Assembly: GCA_018350325.1 (NCBI GenBank)
Contig: JAEVLN010000013.1
Coordinates: 1,984,001 to 2,048,000, forward strand
Direction of reading: 5' to 3'
Source: Globodera rostochiensis
Lineage: Eukaryota > Nematoda > Chromadorea > Rhabditida > Heteroderidae
Length of the DNA stretch: 64,000 nt
Positions 45,941-55,573 of the stretch are shown here, piece after piece (positions within the stretch are counted from its first letter, which is position 1; each line of letters opens with the position of its first letter). The position numbers and the translations under genes are program-made. The notes below the pieces were generated by a model. The model was not told the origin of the DNA. It saw nothing but the letters and a program-made list of their open reading frames with translations, and did not search any database.

Positions 45941-46669
45941 ATGATCGTCATCGCGCTGATTCCGCTTCAACTGATGGCCATTGCCGTCGCCTCCGTGCTG
46001 GTGATCATCACTCAATGTTGCGGTGGCGGGAAAAAGGTAGGCTTTTTTTTTTAATCTTTTTTTTTGTTTTTAATTGTCAATTTTTAGAACGCCCAAGAGC
46101 CGCAGCAGCCGCCTCAGATGCCAGCAGCTGATCAGCAAACCGCCGCCGGACAGTCACAGAACGCCCAGCCATCAGAAGCTGCGCCGGCGCCCATCGCAGG
46201 TCAACTGGAGTCGAAAAGAAGCGTTTCAGGTAAGGAAAATTGTCTGATGATTGCAATGTCTGATACACCCCTATTTTCAGGATGCGTCACAAAGTACACG
46301 CCGGTGGGGAGCACGAATCAGAACGCTGTGTCCAAAGTGCCGTCGCAAGCGCCTTCAACCTCTGCAGCAGATCCGGGTGGCGTCTCCAAGAAGTCGCTGG
46401 CACCTACGACAACCGCAGCAGATCCGGGTGGCGTCTCCAAGAAGTCGCTGGCACCTACGACCTCGGCAGCAGATCCGGGTGGCGTCTCCAAGAAGTCGCT
46501 GGCACCTACGACCTCGGCAGCAGATCCGGGTGGCGTCTCCAAGAAGTCGCTGGCACCTACGACCTCGGCAGCAGATCCGGGTGGCGTCTCCAAGAAGTCG
46601 CTGGCACCTACGACGACCGCAGCAGATCCGGGTGGCGTCTCCAAGAAGTCGCTGGCACCTACGACCTAG
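45941..46669 (+). CDS. short membrane-anchored protein with six 17-residue repeats
   Basis: Exons 45,941-46,036, 46,088-46,229 and 46,281-46,669. The product begins MIVIALIPLQLMAIAVASVL, then VIITQCCGGGKK (membrane anchor ending in a Cys pair, a plausible palmitoylation site). A Gln/Pro/Ala-rich linker leads to six perfect or near-perfect copies of AADPGGVSKKSLAPTT[S/T]. Each DNA unit is 51 bases. Intron 2 is also 51 bases, in phase and without a stop, so its retention would still give a protein. The paralogue at 50,454 shares LIPLQLM...VIITQCCG...KK. Function unknown. Confidence 0.68.
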
Positions 46670-46670
46670 G

Positions 46671-46786
46671 AGGATAAGAAGATAATATGTGCGGATTGTA
46701 TGTGTATCCTGCCCATTTCCCTCCCTATGAGGATAAGAAGATAATATGTGCGGATTGTATGTGTATCCTATCCATTTCCCTCATAA
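46671..46786. repeat. 58-base tandem duplication in the 3' UTR
   Basis: GAGGATAAGAAGATAATATG and the next 38 bases occur twice in a row directly after the stop codon of the repeat protein gene. A likely polyadenylation signal (AATAAA) follows near 46,842-46,858. Confidence 0.8.
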
Positions 46787-46914
46787 TGTGTATGCCAACA
46801 TTTTGTGCTCCTAACACATTGTACATTTGTATGTATCTGACTGAATAAACGTTGAATAAAATTCTTTTGCTTTTTCTAGAGGTATTTACTTGTATGGCTA
46901 TTTCCTAGTATACA

Positions 46915-47480
46915 CTGTATTTTGTTTCTGGACCAATCCCGATAGGTATCACTCGACAGCTTTTGATGAGACAAATCGATTTGGGTGAGGGAAAAATCGA
47001 TTCAGCGCCTTTGAACCTGTTTTTGAACCACTTAAACATGTCCAAAATGAGTTACCCCCCCCCCCTCCAGAAATGACGATGTTTTAGGACGCGTAAAACC
47101 GACTAAGACCTTGGAGCGTCGACCGAATCGTAGAATTATTTCCTTTAATCAGAATACTTGATTTCTGGACCAATCCCGACAAATTAGGTATCACTCGACA
47201 GCTCTTGATGAGACAAATCGATTTGGGTGAGGGAAAAGTCGATTCGGCGCCTTTGAACCGGTTTTTGAACCACTTAAACATGTCCAAAATGAGTTGATTG
47301 TATGGAAAAAACAAATTGCAACAATGGCACACAAAAATTGAGTCTAAATTTTCTTGTTCGGCACCCCCGACTCCCACCCCCCCTCCAGAAATTACCATTT
47401 TTTAGGACGCGTAAAACCAACTAAGACCTTGGAGCGTCGACCGAATCGTAGAATTATTTCCTTTATTCAGAATACTTGAC
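46915..47480. repeat. non-coding direct repeat, two units of about 235-320 bases
   Basis: Both units contain TTTCTGGACCAATCCCGA, ATGAGACAAATCGATTTGGG and GACGCGTAAAACC...GACCTTGGAGCGTCGACCG. The second unit has an extra stretch of about 60 bases. No reading frame is conserved. Confidence 0.8.
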
Positions 47481-47666
47481 ATATGGCAGGTAAATGACAA
47501 TTAAAAGGATCAATCATATGTAGGCAATTACATCTCCAACTTCTTGTTGCCAACCGACGAACATATAATACAGCTGCATTTGCCTGATTGGTTGGGTGGC
47601 ACACGGTGTAGGGCTGAAAATGTGAAAACATTCGATGAAAATAATGCTAAAAGCTCCACCCACCTC

Positions 47667-48014
47667 TCATCGCTGCTCTTCGCGCGGCAACGCGCGCATG
47701 AAGTTGTAACGGCAAACTGGACAGTCGGTGTGGTACTTGAGCCAGCGGTACAAGCATCGGCGATGGAATTCGTGGGCACATCCCATGGTCATCCTTGTGA
47801 TCGAGCTCACGTTGGTCATGCACACCATGCAGCGCTCACGTTGACCCGCTTTCACTGTCTTGAAAAGAAGACAAAAATTATTTGATTGTTTGCTGCTGTT
47901 TTAAAGCCGTTAACTCACATGTCCTGCTCGCCCCGTTGCAGCTCTTCGTTTCTTGGCATTGCGACGGTCGATCTTTGCGCGCCGGGCCCTTGCCGCGTCT
48001 GCTGCTTTGGCCAT
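47667..48014 (-). CDS. small RING-H2 finger protein
   Basis: Exon 1 (48,014-47,919) is very basic (AARARRAKIDRRNAKKRRAA). Exon 2 (47,858-47,667) carries the RING-H2 domain: CMVC, then CAHEFHRRC, then CPVC, i.e. C-x2-C...C-x-H-x2-H-x2-C-x10-C-x2-C with all eight ligands present. The protein is 95 residues. RING-H2 proteins are E3 ubiquitin ligases; the Trp in YRWLKYH is at the usual E2-contact position. The basic N-terminus suggests nuclear or nucleic-acid association (inference). Its upstream flank is shared with 22.4 kb, where the gene body is absent. Confidence 0.75.
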
Positions 48015-49880
48015 TTGCTAAAAATGGAAAAAACAAATTTAAAAAATATGAAAACAAAAAACATACTGAGTTTGGCGATCTGCTGACAGCGGAATTATGT
48101 GAAGACACGAACAAATGGTGGATAAGTCACAATGTGCTGCTTAAATAGTAAATGTGAGTGGAAATTTGTCAAAAATTTTTGTTTGAGTTCGCTACATTAA
48201 ATTGACTCCGCAAAAGGGTTTTCTTTTAAAATAAATGATTTTTTAACACATTTATTTGTTGGACTGAAAAGCGAATAAAAAAGTTTGAACAAATTCTTGG
48301 TAAGAATAAATCTTTGGCGTTCTGTCAAATTTAGTATGATTTTTTTGAATTTTAATTGCTTCCAACAAAAGGGCGGAGAATAATATGGTTGACCAAATTG
48401 ACATCACTACAAAGTTTACCCCTGGAAAACGTATAGAATTCCTATTTCAGACAATAAAAAAACTTTAATAAAACAAAAACGAGTTTTCAGAATTTTTGGC
48501 AGTGCTTAAAACTGTATCTAAACACATTTAGCATTTTTAATCAACACAATATTTTAGCGTTCATCCCGAAAATGATGGACAATAAATATTTGGCGACCGA
48601 TGACGCGGTAATCTTCAAAGAACGTGTGGCGCCCGTCAGCGTGCCTATTGTCGTCGTGGTGTTGGTTTTGCCCTTCATGGCGCTGCTCGCCTTCGTTTCG
48701 CTGGTCCGTTTTTATTGAAACAATTTTTAGGAAAAGAATTTTTTTTGTTGCATTTCAGACGCTTTGCTACTTCACGTACTACAAGCCGAGGCGCCAGCAG
48801 CAACAGAAAGCGTCCACTAAACATTCCGAGGAGCTGGCGGTGATTGGCAAACGACAGACAAAAACCGATAACGCCATGGAGCAGCAGCCGCCATTTTTTT
48901 TCGATCTTCCATCGGATTTTGATGATGATGACGTTCAATCGATGCCGTTGGAGCTGCAGTCTGATCGCTCTTAGTGTTGTTTCGTCGTGCGTGAATTGTA
49001 TTTCTAACAATTTGTTGTTCCACAAAACTATTTATGCTTGTACTAATTTTCGTCGTTTCGATGAATAATATTGATACCCTCACATCATGCATAACCATTT
49101 TTGATTAAATTGAAGAATTTCTGATCGAAGAATATGGCCCAAAAAGGGGGCGGAATTTGTTTTGTTCCCTTTTCCGCCGCTCTTTTCATTCTCTCCGCTG
49201 AAAAAGATCCCCTGCGAAAGGAATTTCACTCATTCAAAAATTATTTTATGGGTGGCCAAATGAATCAATGGAGCGACCGGCCGGCCATCTTTCACAAACA
49301 GTTGGCCCCTCGTTAGGTCGGGTTACAGAAAGTATAAAGCATTCGACCTTCGGACCAGTAGCCACGAAATTACAATAGGCCCGAGCCGGATCTCCCTTAA
49401 AAATCTCGGTAGCCTTAAACCCCAGGAGGTTTGGCCTAACGGATCTAAATTTTTGAGTGTAGTAGGGCGACTTTTAAAATGAAAACAACAGTTTATTGCC
49501 TAAACACAGTGAATGCGCGATCCAACAATTTGATATGAGCATAAACAACAACAAATCACACATTATCCAATAATATCAACTACACAAGATTATCCTTAAC
49601 ACCTTTCTTCCACGCCATTCTTAACTTCTTCGTAAATCATCATTGGCTCCTCATGTCATCGCGTAGTTCGTCACATTCATTGCGCCATGTGATGATCGGT
49701 TCGTCACATTCATTGCGCCATGTGATGATCGCTGGGAAACAGCGCCATGCGTGCCTTAAAAATTGTGTTCAAAAATCGTTGGCACTTTTAATGAGTTTTA
49801 CCTCCGCCTTTAAACGGTGCCGGTTCACGTGACGAAGTTCTGGCTGGTCCGGTCGGCGAGTCCAGCGCGTAATTCGTAGC
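48010..49880. repeat. segmental duplication partner of 22.44-24.15 kb
   Basis: Same orientation. It includes the small membrane gene copy B and the last exon of the 50.45 kb gene. A 30-base tandem duplication (GTTCGTCACATTCATTGCGC) at about 49,665-49,725 is specific to this copy, and about 120 bases near 49,215-49,345 differ from the 23.6 kb copy. Confidence 0.85.
48572..48974 (+). CDS. small single-pass membrane protein, copy B
   Basis: Exons 48,572-48,703 and 48,759-48,974 encode 115 residues: MMDNKYLATDDAVIFKERVA, the membrane segment VVVVLVLPFMALLAFVSL, TLCYFTYYKPRRQQQQ (copy A has RRQKQQ) and an acidic C-terminus with FDLPSDFDDDDVQ. The open frame and conserved splice sites in both copies argue that both encode protein. 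Family unknown. Confidence 0.6.
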
Positions 49881-50454
49881 ACCCATCGAACATTCACGTG
49901 ATGACATTTTGGACGTCATCTGTGGAGAAGCCTTCATGGAGATGGCATTCTGGCCGGACAGAGCGTAGTTCGTTGCACATGCTGAAAAATATGAATTTAT
50001 TAGTCACACCGAACGATGTCCAGCAGCAAGCTTTTCCACTACCTGCAGAAGTCGGTGATGGTTCAGCTGCTGACGACGGCCTTTGCGAGATAGTGCCCAG
50101 AGCTGCTAGAATGCAAATGGAAATGTTTTTTTTTGATCAAATTTTATTTGTGTCCCCCACCTGTAAAGGGTGGCTGTCCCTGTGCCAAAGTTTGATAGGC
50201 AGCGGTTTGCACTTCAGCAGCGCTTAGCGGAGTAGAAGCAGTGCTTTGCTGTTGGTCTGCATCGGGTTGCGCCTCGTCGGCTTGGTTTTGCTATAAAAAA
50301 AAAATTTGGAATTAGACAAAAATCAGGATCAAAAAAAAAACAAGCTCTATGTTACCTTCTTCTTACAACCGCAGCATTGAGTGATAATCACGAACACGGC
50401 GCCAACAACAATTAACATCAGTTGCAGTGGAATTAAAACCACGGAGACCGTCAT
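49788..50454 (-). CDS. membrane-anchored protein, paralogue of the 45.9 kb gene
   Basis: Four exons. Exon 1 from ATG 50,454 reads MTVSVVLIPLQLMLIVVGAV and FVIITQCCGCKKK. Exon 2 is Gln/Ala-rich with TAAYQTLAQGQPPF. Exon 3 reads ALGTISQRPSSAAEPSPTSA. Exon 4 reads ATNYALSGQNAISMKASPQM and later ATNYALDSPTGPARTSSREP, ending FKGGGKTH at 49,788. The anchor is clearly homologous to the plus-strand gene at 45,941. The YQTL tail motif matches the microexon gene at 43-45.7 kb. The internal ATNYAL duplication is about 100 bases long. Function unknown. Confidence 0.65.
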
Positions 50455-50521
50455 GGCTTTGGTTGCTGTTCAGTGGGGCAGCAGAAAGTAAACGGAAAAT
50501 GGAGATGGAATGAAATGATCG

Positions 50522-50529
50522 CTTATATA
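50522..50529 (-). promoter_or_regulatory. TATA box of the 50.45 kb gene
   Basis: The minus strand reads TGTATATAAGCG about 70 bases upstream of the ATG at 50,454. Confidence 0.5.
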
Positions 50530-51170
50530 CATACATACCAGACAAAAGATTTTAGGTTTTATTTGTTAATCAATTTTTCAAAAATGTGTTGTGGAAAACA
50601 TCGTTTTGTTCGTAATTTTGAGCCTATCATTGTCTGCAAAAGTAAAAACTCAAAAAATGGCCCATGTTTAGAGATTTTCTGGTCATAACTTTTTTCATTA
50701 TTACCCAAGTTAGGGTTCAGAAGAAAGCTGATGAATAAATTTTTTGAATTTTTTTAACAGTGGATATTTAGTCCTCAGCTTAAGTGGCCATTTCAGTACC
50801 AAGAACTTCAAGCAGGGCATACTTCCTTTAGGTACGACACTCGATTTGTCCCCTTTACTATAATAAGAATGACAAAAATCGTACAAAATTATGCGTAGAA
50901 AACGTATCATAGCGTCGTTTAACGTATGAATTTGAAATTTTTGTTCGTTTTGTTTTAGTCGTTAAAAAGATATTTCTAGCGGTTTTTGGGTGCATAGGAC
51001 TAATGCCAAGCAAGGAAAATGGCGGGATCGAGGCCGTACAGCGTTGAAATGCGCAGCACACCACACACGGGACTTTCTTTAATAAATAACAAACAAAAAA
51101 AAAGATTCAATTCTCTCTCGGGACGCACATTTTTGATCGTAATGTCTTTGGATCTTCAACATTATCACAC
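50530..51170. other. no gene recognised
   Basis: AT-rich spacer. Frames on both strands are short and motif-free. Confidence 0.45.
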
Positions 51171-51173
51171 ACT

Positions 51174-51774
51174 TCAGTGGCTGCTCTCTCCTCCTTCGTA
51201 GATTGGGTCAACGGATGGGCCCTCCTTGCGCATTTCCATGAACACGAAGCCGCCAGCATCGTCCATGTCTGCAACAATGCAGTCGGCCACCTCAAACAAA
51301 TTTTTTTTTTTAGAAAAACTCACAAAAATGCTTTAAAATTTGCCTTTGTCCGGAGGGGGGAGGGGGAAGAAATCTTTGGGAAAATTTTTTTTGTATCATT
51401 TTCGCTAGGGAAAACGAAAACAGTTTTTATCAAAAAAATCATTGAAGACACCGATCAACCTGCTTCCTCCAAAATTTGAAACAAAAAATAAAAACTAAAA
51501 TAGCGATCGGTCCCCTGAACATTCTGTGCCCCCCCCTTTATTACCTCAAAGGACAACGAACGCTCCAATTGTTCAAAGTCTTCGCTGCCGTCCGCAATTG
51601 CCTGTTTTTGAAAGAAGAAATGTGCATGGATTTGCTGCTCAAATTTCATTTAAATGAGTCGAGTCGAAAATAAAAAAAACAAATTCAATAAATTCACCCA
51701 TTACGTACGTCTAAGAAGTCTGCGCTCGTCGTCGCTTTGTCTCCTGCCCCAATGCTTTGTGCTAAGCGGGTGGA
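51174..51774 (-). CDS. unknown protein, three 3' exons
   Basis: Three minus-strand exons chain together. One from 51,774 (TTTTAG acceptor) reads STRLAQSIGAGDKATTSADF. The next, after AAACAG, reads AIADGSEDFEQLERSLSFE. The third reads VADCIVADMDDAGGFVFMEM, then a short tail ending YEGGESSH and a TGA at 51,174. The pieces are acidic and look genuinely coding, but I do not recognise the family. The 5' part is not found: the sequence upstream quickly reaches the ambiguous base at 51,971 and a different gene. Confidence 0.45.
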
Positions 51775-51970
51775 CTAAAACAATGATTTGTTTAATTAAA
51801 AAAAAACCGGAAAAACTAATTGATAATGCTTTGTGATTTGAACCAGGGCCGTAGCCAGAAAAAATTTTGGGAGGGGGAATTTGAACCATCTGAGCGCGGC
51901 GCTCAAATGGCTTTCCCATTTGAGCGTCAAGGTATTTTATTCGAAGGAATTTTCAAAAAAGGGCAAAATA

Positions 51971-51971
51971 N
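51971..51971. other. single undetermined base (N)
   Basis: The only N in the window. Coding sequence for EndoU starts immediately to its right, with no upstream exon or acceptor to its left, so it may mark a contig join of unknown true length. Confidence 0.6.
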
Positions 51972-51972
51972 T

Positions 51973-54802
51973 GGAGAATGGAATGGAGATGTCGTAGACG
52001 GTCACCACAACTGGGTCCGATTCTACTTACAGGAGAAGGCGGGAGACATCGAGTACCACGGGTATTACGTAAAGCCGCGCGGGGGCGACTTCATCGGGAC
52101 CATCCAGTACAAATGGAAGCAGTACTTGAAGCGGATCGGCGGATTCTTAATCCGCACATCGCCAGGTTATTAGGATAGACGGAGGCTTTTGTCAAATCTT
52201 ATCAAGCTCACCTTCATAGAGATTTGAAGACCTCAAAATACACTGAAATCGGGGTAAATTCGGGAAAAATCCCAGACTGAGGCATGGATAAAATTTTCTG
52301 CAAAAACAACTGCCTGCAGATAGCCCACAAAATTCCCCCCCCCCCCCGTCGAAGAGAGACCCGGCCTCCATTCCCCCCTCCCCCCCAGTCGAGAGGACCC
52401 CCCCCCCAGTCGAGAGGCCCCCCCCCCCCCCCAGTTCGAGAGGACCCCCTCCCCCCCAGTCGAGAGGACCCCCCCCCCCCAGTCGAGAGGACCCCCCTCC
52501 CTCCCATCGAGAGGACCCCCCCCCCCCCCAGTCGAGAGGACCCCTCCCCCCAGTCGAGAGGACCCCCCCCCAGTCGAGAGGACCCCCCCCCCCCCAGTCG
52601 AGAGGACCCCCCCCCCCCAGTCGAAGGACCCCTCCCCCCAGTCGAGAGGACCCCCCCTCCCCCCCAGTCGAGAGGACCCCCCCCCCAGTCGAGAGGACCC
52701 CTCCCCCCAGTCGAGAGGACCCCCCCCCCCCCAGTCGAGAGGCCCCCCCCCCCCCAGTCGAGAGGACCCCCCCCCCCCAGTCGAGAGGACCCCTCCCCCC
52801 ATCGAGAGGACCCCCCCCCCCCCAGTCGAGAGGACCCCCCCCCCCAGTCGAGAGGACCCCCTCCCCCCCAGTCGAGAGGACCCCCCCCCCCCAGTCGAGA
52901 GGACCCCCTCCCCCCCCAGCGAGAGGACCCCCTCCCCCCCCACCCAGTCGAGAGGACCCCCCTCCCCCCCAGTCGAGAGACCCCCCCCCCCCCAGTCGAG
53001 AGGACCCCTCCCCCCAGTCGAGAGGACCCCCCCCCCATCGAGAGGACCCCCCCCCCCCAGTCGAGAGGACCCCCCCCCCCAGTCGAGAGGACCCTCCCCC
53101 AGTCGAGAGGACCCCCCCCCCCCCAGTCGAGAGGACCCCCCCCCCCCCCAGTCGAAGGACCCCCCTCCCCCCCAGTCGAGAGGACCCCCCCCCCCCAGTC
53201 GAGAGGACCCCCTCCCCCCCAGTCGAGAGGACCCCCTCCCCCCCCCCCCCAGTCGAGAGGACCCCTCCCCCCCGTCGAGAGGACCCCCCCCCCCCCAGTC
53301 GAGAGGATCCCCCCCCCCAGTCGAGAGGACCCCCCCCCCCCCAGTCGAGAGGACCCCCCCCCCCCCCCAGTCGAGAGGACCCCTCCCCCCATCGAGAGGA
53401 CCCCCCTCCCCCCCAGTCGAGAGGACCCCTCCCCCCCAGTCGAGAGGACCCCCCCCCAGTCGAGAGGACCCCCCCCCCAGTCGAGAGGACCCCCCCCCCC
53501 CCCAGTCGAAGGACCCCTCCCCCCAGTCGAGAGGACCCCCCTCCCCCCCAGTCGAGAGGACCCCCCCCAGTCGAGAGGACCCCTCCCCCCAGTCGAGAGG
53601 ACCCCCCCCCCCAGTCGAGAGGACCCCCCCCCCAGTCGAGAGGACCCCCCCCCCCAGTCGAGAGGACCCCCCCCCCAGTCGAGAGGCCCCCCCCCCCAGT
53701 CGAGAGGACCCCTCCCCCCAGTCGAGAGGACCCCCCTCCCGCCCATCGAGAGGACCCCCCGCCCCAGTCGAGAGGACCCCTCCCCCCAGTCGAGAGGACC
53801 CCCCCCCCCAGTCGAGAGGACCCCCCCCCCCAGTCGAGAGGACCCCCCTCCCCCCCCCAGTCGGAGGACCCCCCTCCCCCCCAGTCGAGAGGACCCCCCC
53901 CCCCAGTCGAGAGGACCCCCTCCCCCCCCCCCCCCAGTCGAGAGGACCCCCTCCCCCCCCCAGTCGAGAGGACCCCTCCCCCAGTCGAGAGGACCCCTCC
54001 CCCCAGTCGAGAGGACCCCCCTCCCCCCCAGTCGAGAGGACCCCCTCCCCCCCAGTCGAGAGGACCCCCACCCCAGTCGAGAGGACCCCCTCCCCCCCCC
54101 CCCAGTCGAGAGGACCCCCTCCCCCCCCCCAGTCGAGAGGACCCCCTCCCCCCCCCCCAGTCGAGAGGACCCCCCCTCCCCCCCAGTCGAGAGGACCCCC
54201 CTCCCCCCCCCCCCCCATCGAGAGGACCCCCTCCCCCCCCCCCCAGTCGAGAGGACCCCCCTCCCCCCCAGTCGAGGGACCCCCCTCCCCCCCAGTCGAG
54301 AGGACCCCCCCCCCCCAGTCGAGAGGACCCCCTCCCCCCCCCCCCCCAGTCGAGAGGACCCCCTCCCCCCCCCCCAGTCGAGAGGACCCCTCCCCCAGTC
54401 GAGAGGACCCCCCTCCCCCCCAGTCGAGAGGACCCCTCCCCCCAGTCGAGAGGCCCCCCTCCCCCCCAGTCGAGAGGACCCCTCCCCCCAGTCGAGAGGA
54501 CCCCCCTCCCTCCAGTCGAGAGGACCCCTCCCCCCAGTCGAGAGGACCCCCCTCCCCCCCAGTCGAGAGGACCCCCTCCCCCCCAGTCGAGAGGACCCCC
54601 ACCCCCTTTCAGCTTTTACTTCTCTCTTCTCACTGTGTGCATGCTGACCGAACCAGGCGACCGAACGTGCACGTTCCAACTTAACGAAACGCCAATGTTT
54701 GTCTCCTCCTTCCTCGAAGGATGCGCCATCGACGGCTCCTTCCGACGCAACTTTTGCATTGCGACAGCATACCCAGGCATTCTGCCTTCACACGGAAGTT
54801 GA
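51973..54802 (+). CDS. EndoU-type (poly-U-specific) endoribonuclease, 3' part
   Basis: The first readable exon (to about 52,165) reads GEWNGDVVDGHHNWVRFYLQ, EKAGDIEYHGYYVKPRGG and YLKRIGGFLIRTSP; the last exon (54,613-54,802) reads LLTVCMLTEPGDRTCTFQLN and NFCIATAYPG before the stop. These correspond to the XendoU fold (catalytic GxHNW.RFY.EEK, then SPEFEFAMYTLCF...CQ...YIATAY). Family enzymes cleave RNA at U-rich sites, and many are secreted or bind membranes. The N-terminal catalytic half is missing beyond the N. The intron holds the C-rich minisatellite. The simplest splice (CCAG/GTTATT to TTTCAG/C) is one base short of keeping frame. Confidence 0.68.
52335..54605. repeat. C-rich minisatellite, CCCCCAGTCGAGAGGA units
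   Basis: Roughly 90-100 direct copies of CAGTCGAGAGGA followed by a variable C-run (about 7-17 C, sometimes with one T), period about 20-30 bases. Because units vary in length, long open frames (over 780 codons on both strands) appear but are artefacts of the low-complexity sequence. The strand is extremely C-rich (G-rich on the other), so the complement could form G-quadruplexes. Confidence 0.95.
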
Positions 54803-54869
54803 TTGGGGCATCGGAATCAGTTAGGTAATGTATATTTTGTGGCGAGCCCATCGAACAAAGACACAAATA

Positions 54870-55570
54870 ATGCTTTTATTCTTTCTTCATTTATTCCTCG
54901 AGTGCAATAAACGAAATATCTTAACATTATATATAAATCAGAGTCTAGAGGATGACGGAAAATATAACGTTATGATCATAGGTGCCCATAAGAATGGAGT
55001 GATTGGATTGATGTGTAGGGCTGGACTTTTAATTATTTTATTTTTTGTCGGAAATTTCGTCGTTTTAACCTCACTATTTATAATTAAAAGAACTATTTTG
55101 TGCCACTAGGCCTAAAAAAGAATGGTGAAGCAAATCTGGCAGATTATTAATTTTTTTTTGCAAAACTTCTTACTAAATTTGGTTCAAATTTTGGTTGTAC
55201 TTTTTTGGGACCCAAAAATCTTTTAGGCGCTAAAACTCCCGAAATAGGCACTAAAACACCAAAAAGTGTTAAAATAGGCACTTAACAAATTTATTAAAAA
55301 ATATCAAAAATGACAAATTTTTCAGAAATATCCATCTTTGGGCGGGGGCATTTTATGGGTGCTCAGAAATGACTAGGGTTCGAGCTTTTTCTTAACTAAA
55401 AATCACAGCCCCAATGATGTGTTGTCGTGGAGCGGGACAGGTCGACCGAAGAATACCGATACATATTGATTTGGAATCAGAGCTTTGTTAAAAAGTATAA
55501 GCCATTGGTTAATCCACCGAGACTCGGACCCAAAACCTAGACTCTCGAACATCATTAGTTATTAGTGCAT
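54870..55570. other. no gene recognised
   Basis: Intergenic AT-rich sequence. 55,200-55,340 holds degenerate AAAATAGGCACTAAAA words as at 16.7 kb. Confidence 0.45.
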
Positions 55571-55573
55571 TAT

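Noticed and set aside
46251..46685. Second and third frames through the 51-base repeat (RVASPRSRWHLR, SRSGWRLQEVAGTYD) and the minus-strand frame
   Set aside because: Any stop-free 51-base unit is open in several frames. Only the frame continuous with the membrane anchor exons has upstream coding support.
52214..54679. Open frames of about 780-820 codons on both strands
   Set aside because: They lie wholly in the C-rich minisatellite and encode only GPLDWGG/SSRLGG or PPVERTPP-like periodic sequence. Their length follows from the absence of stops in the repeat, not from selection.
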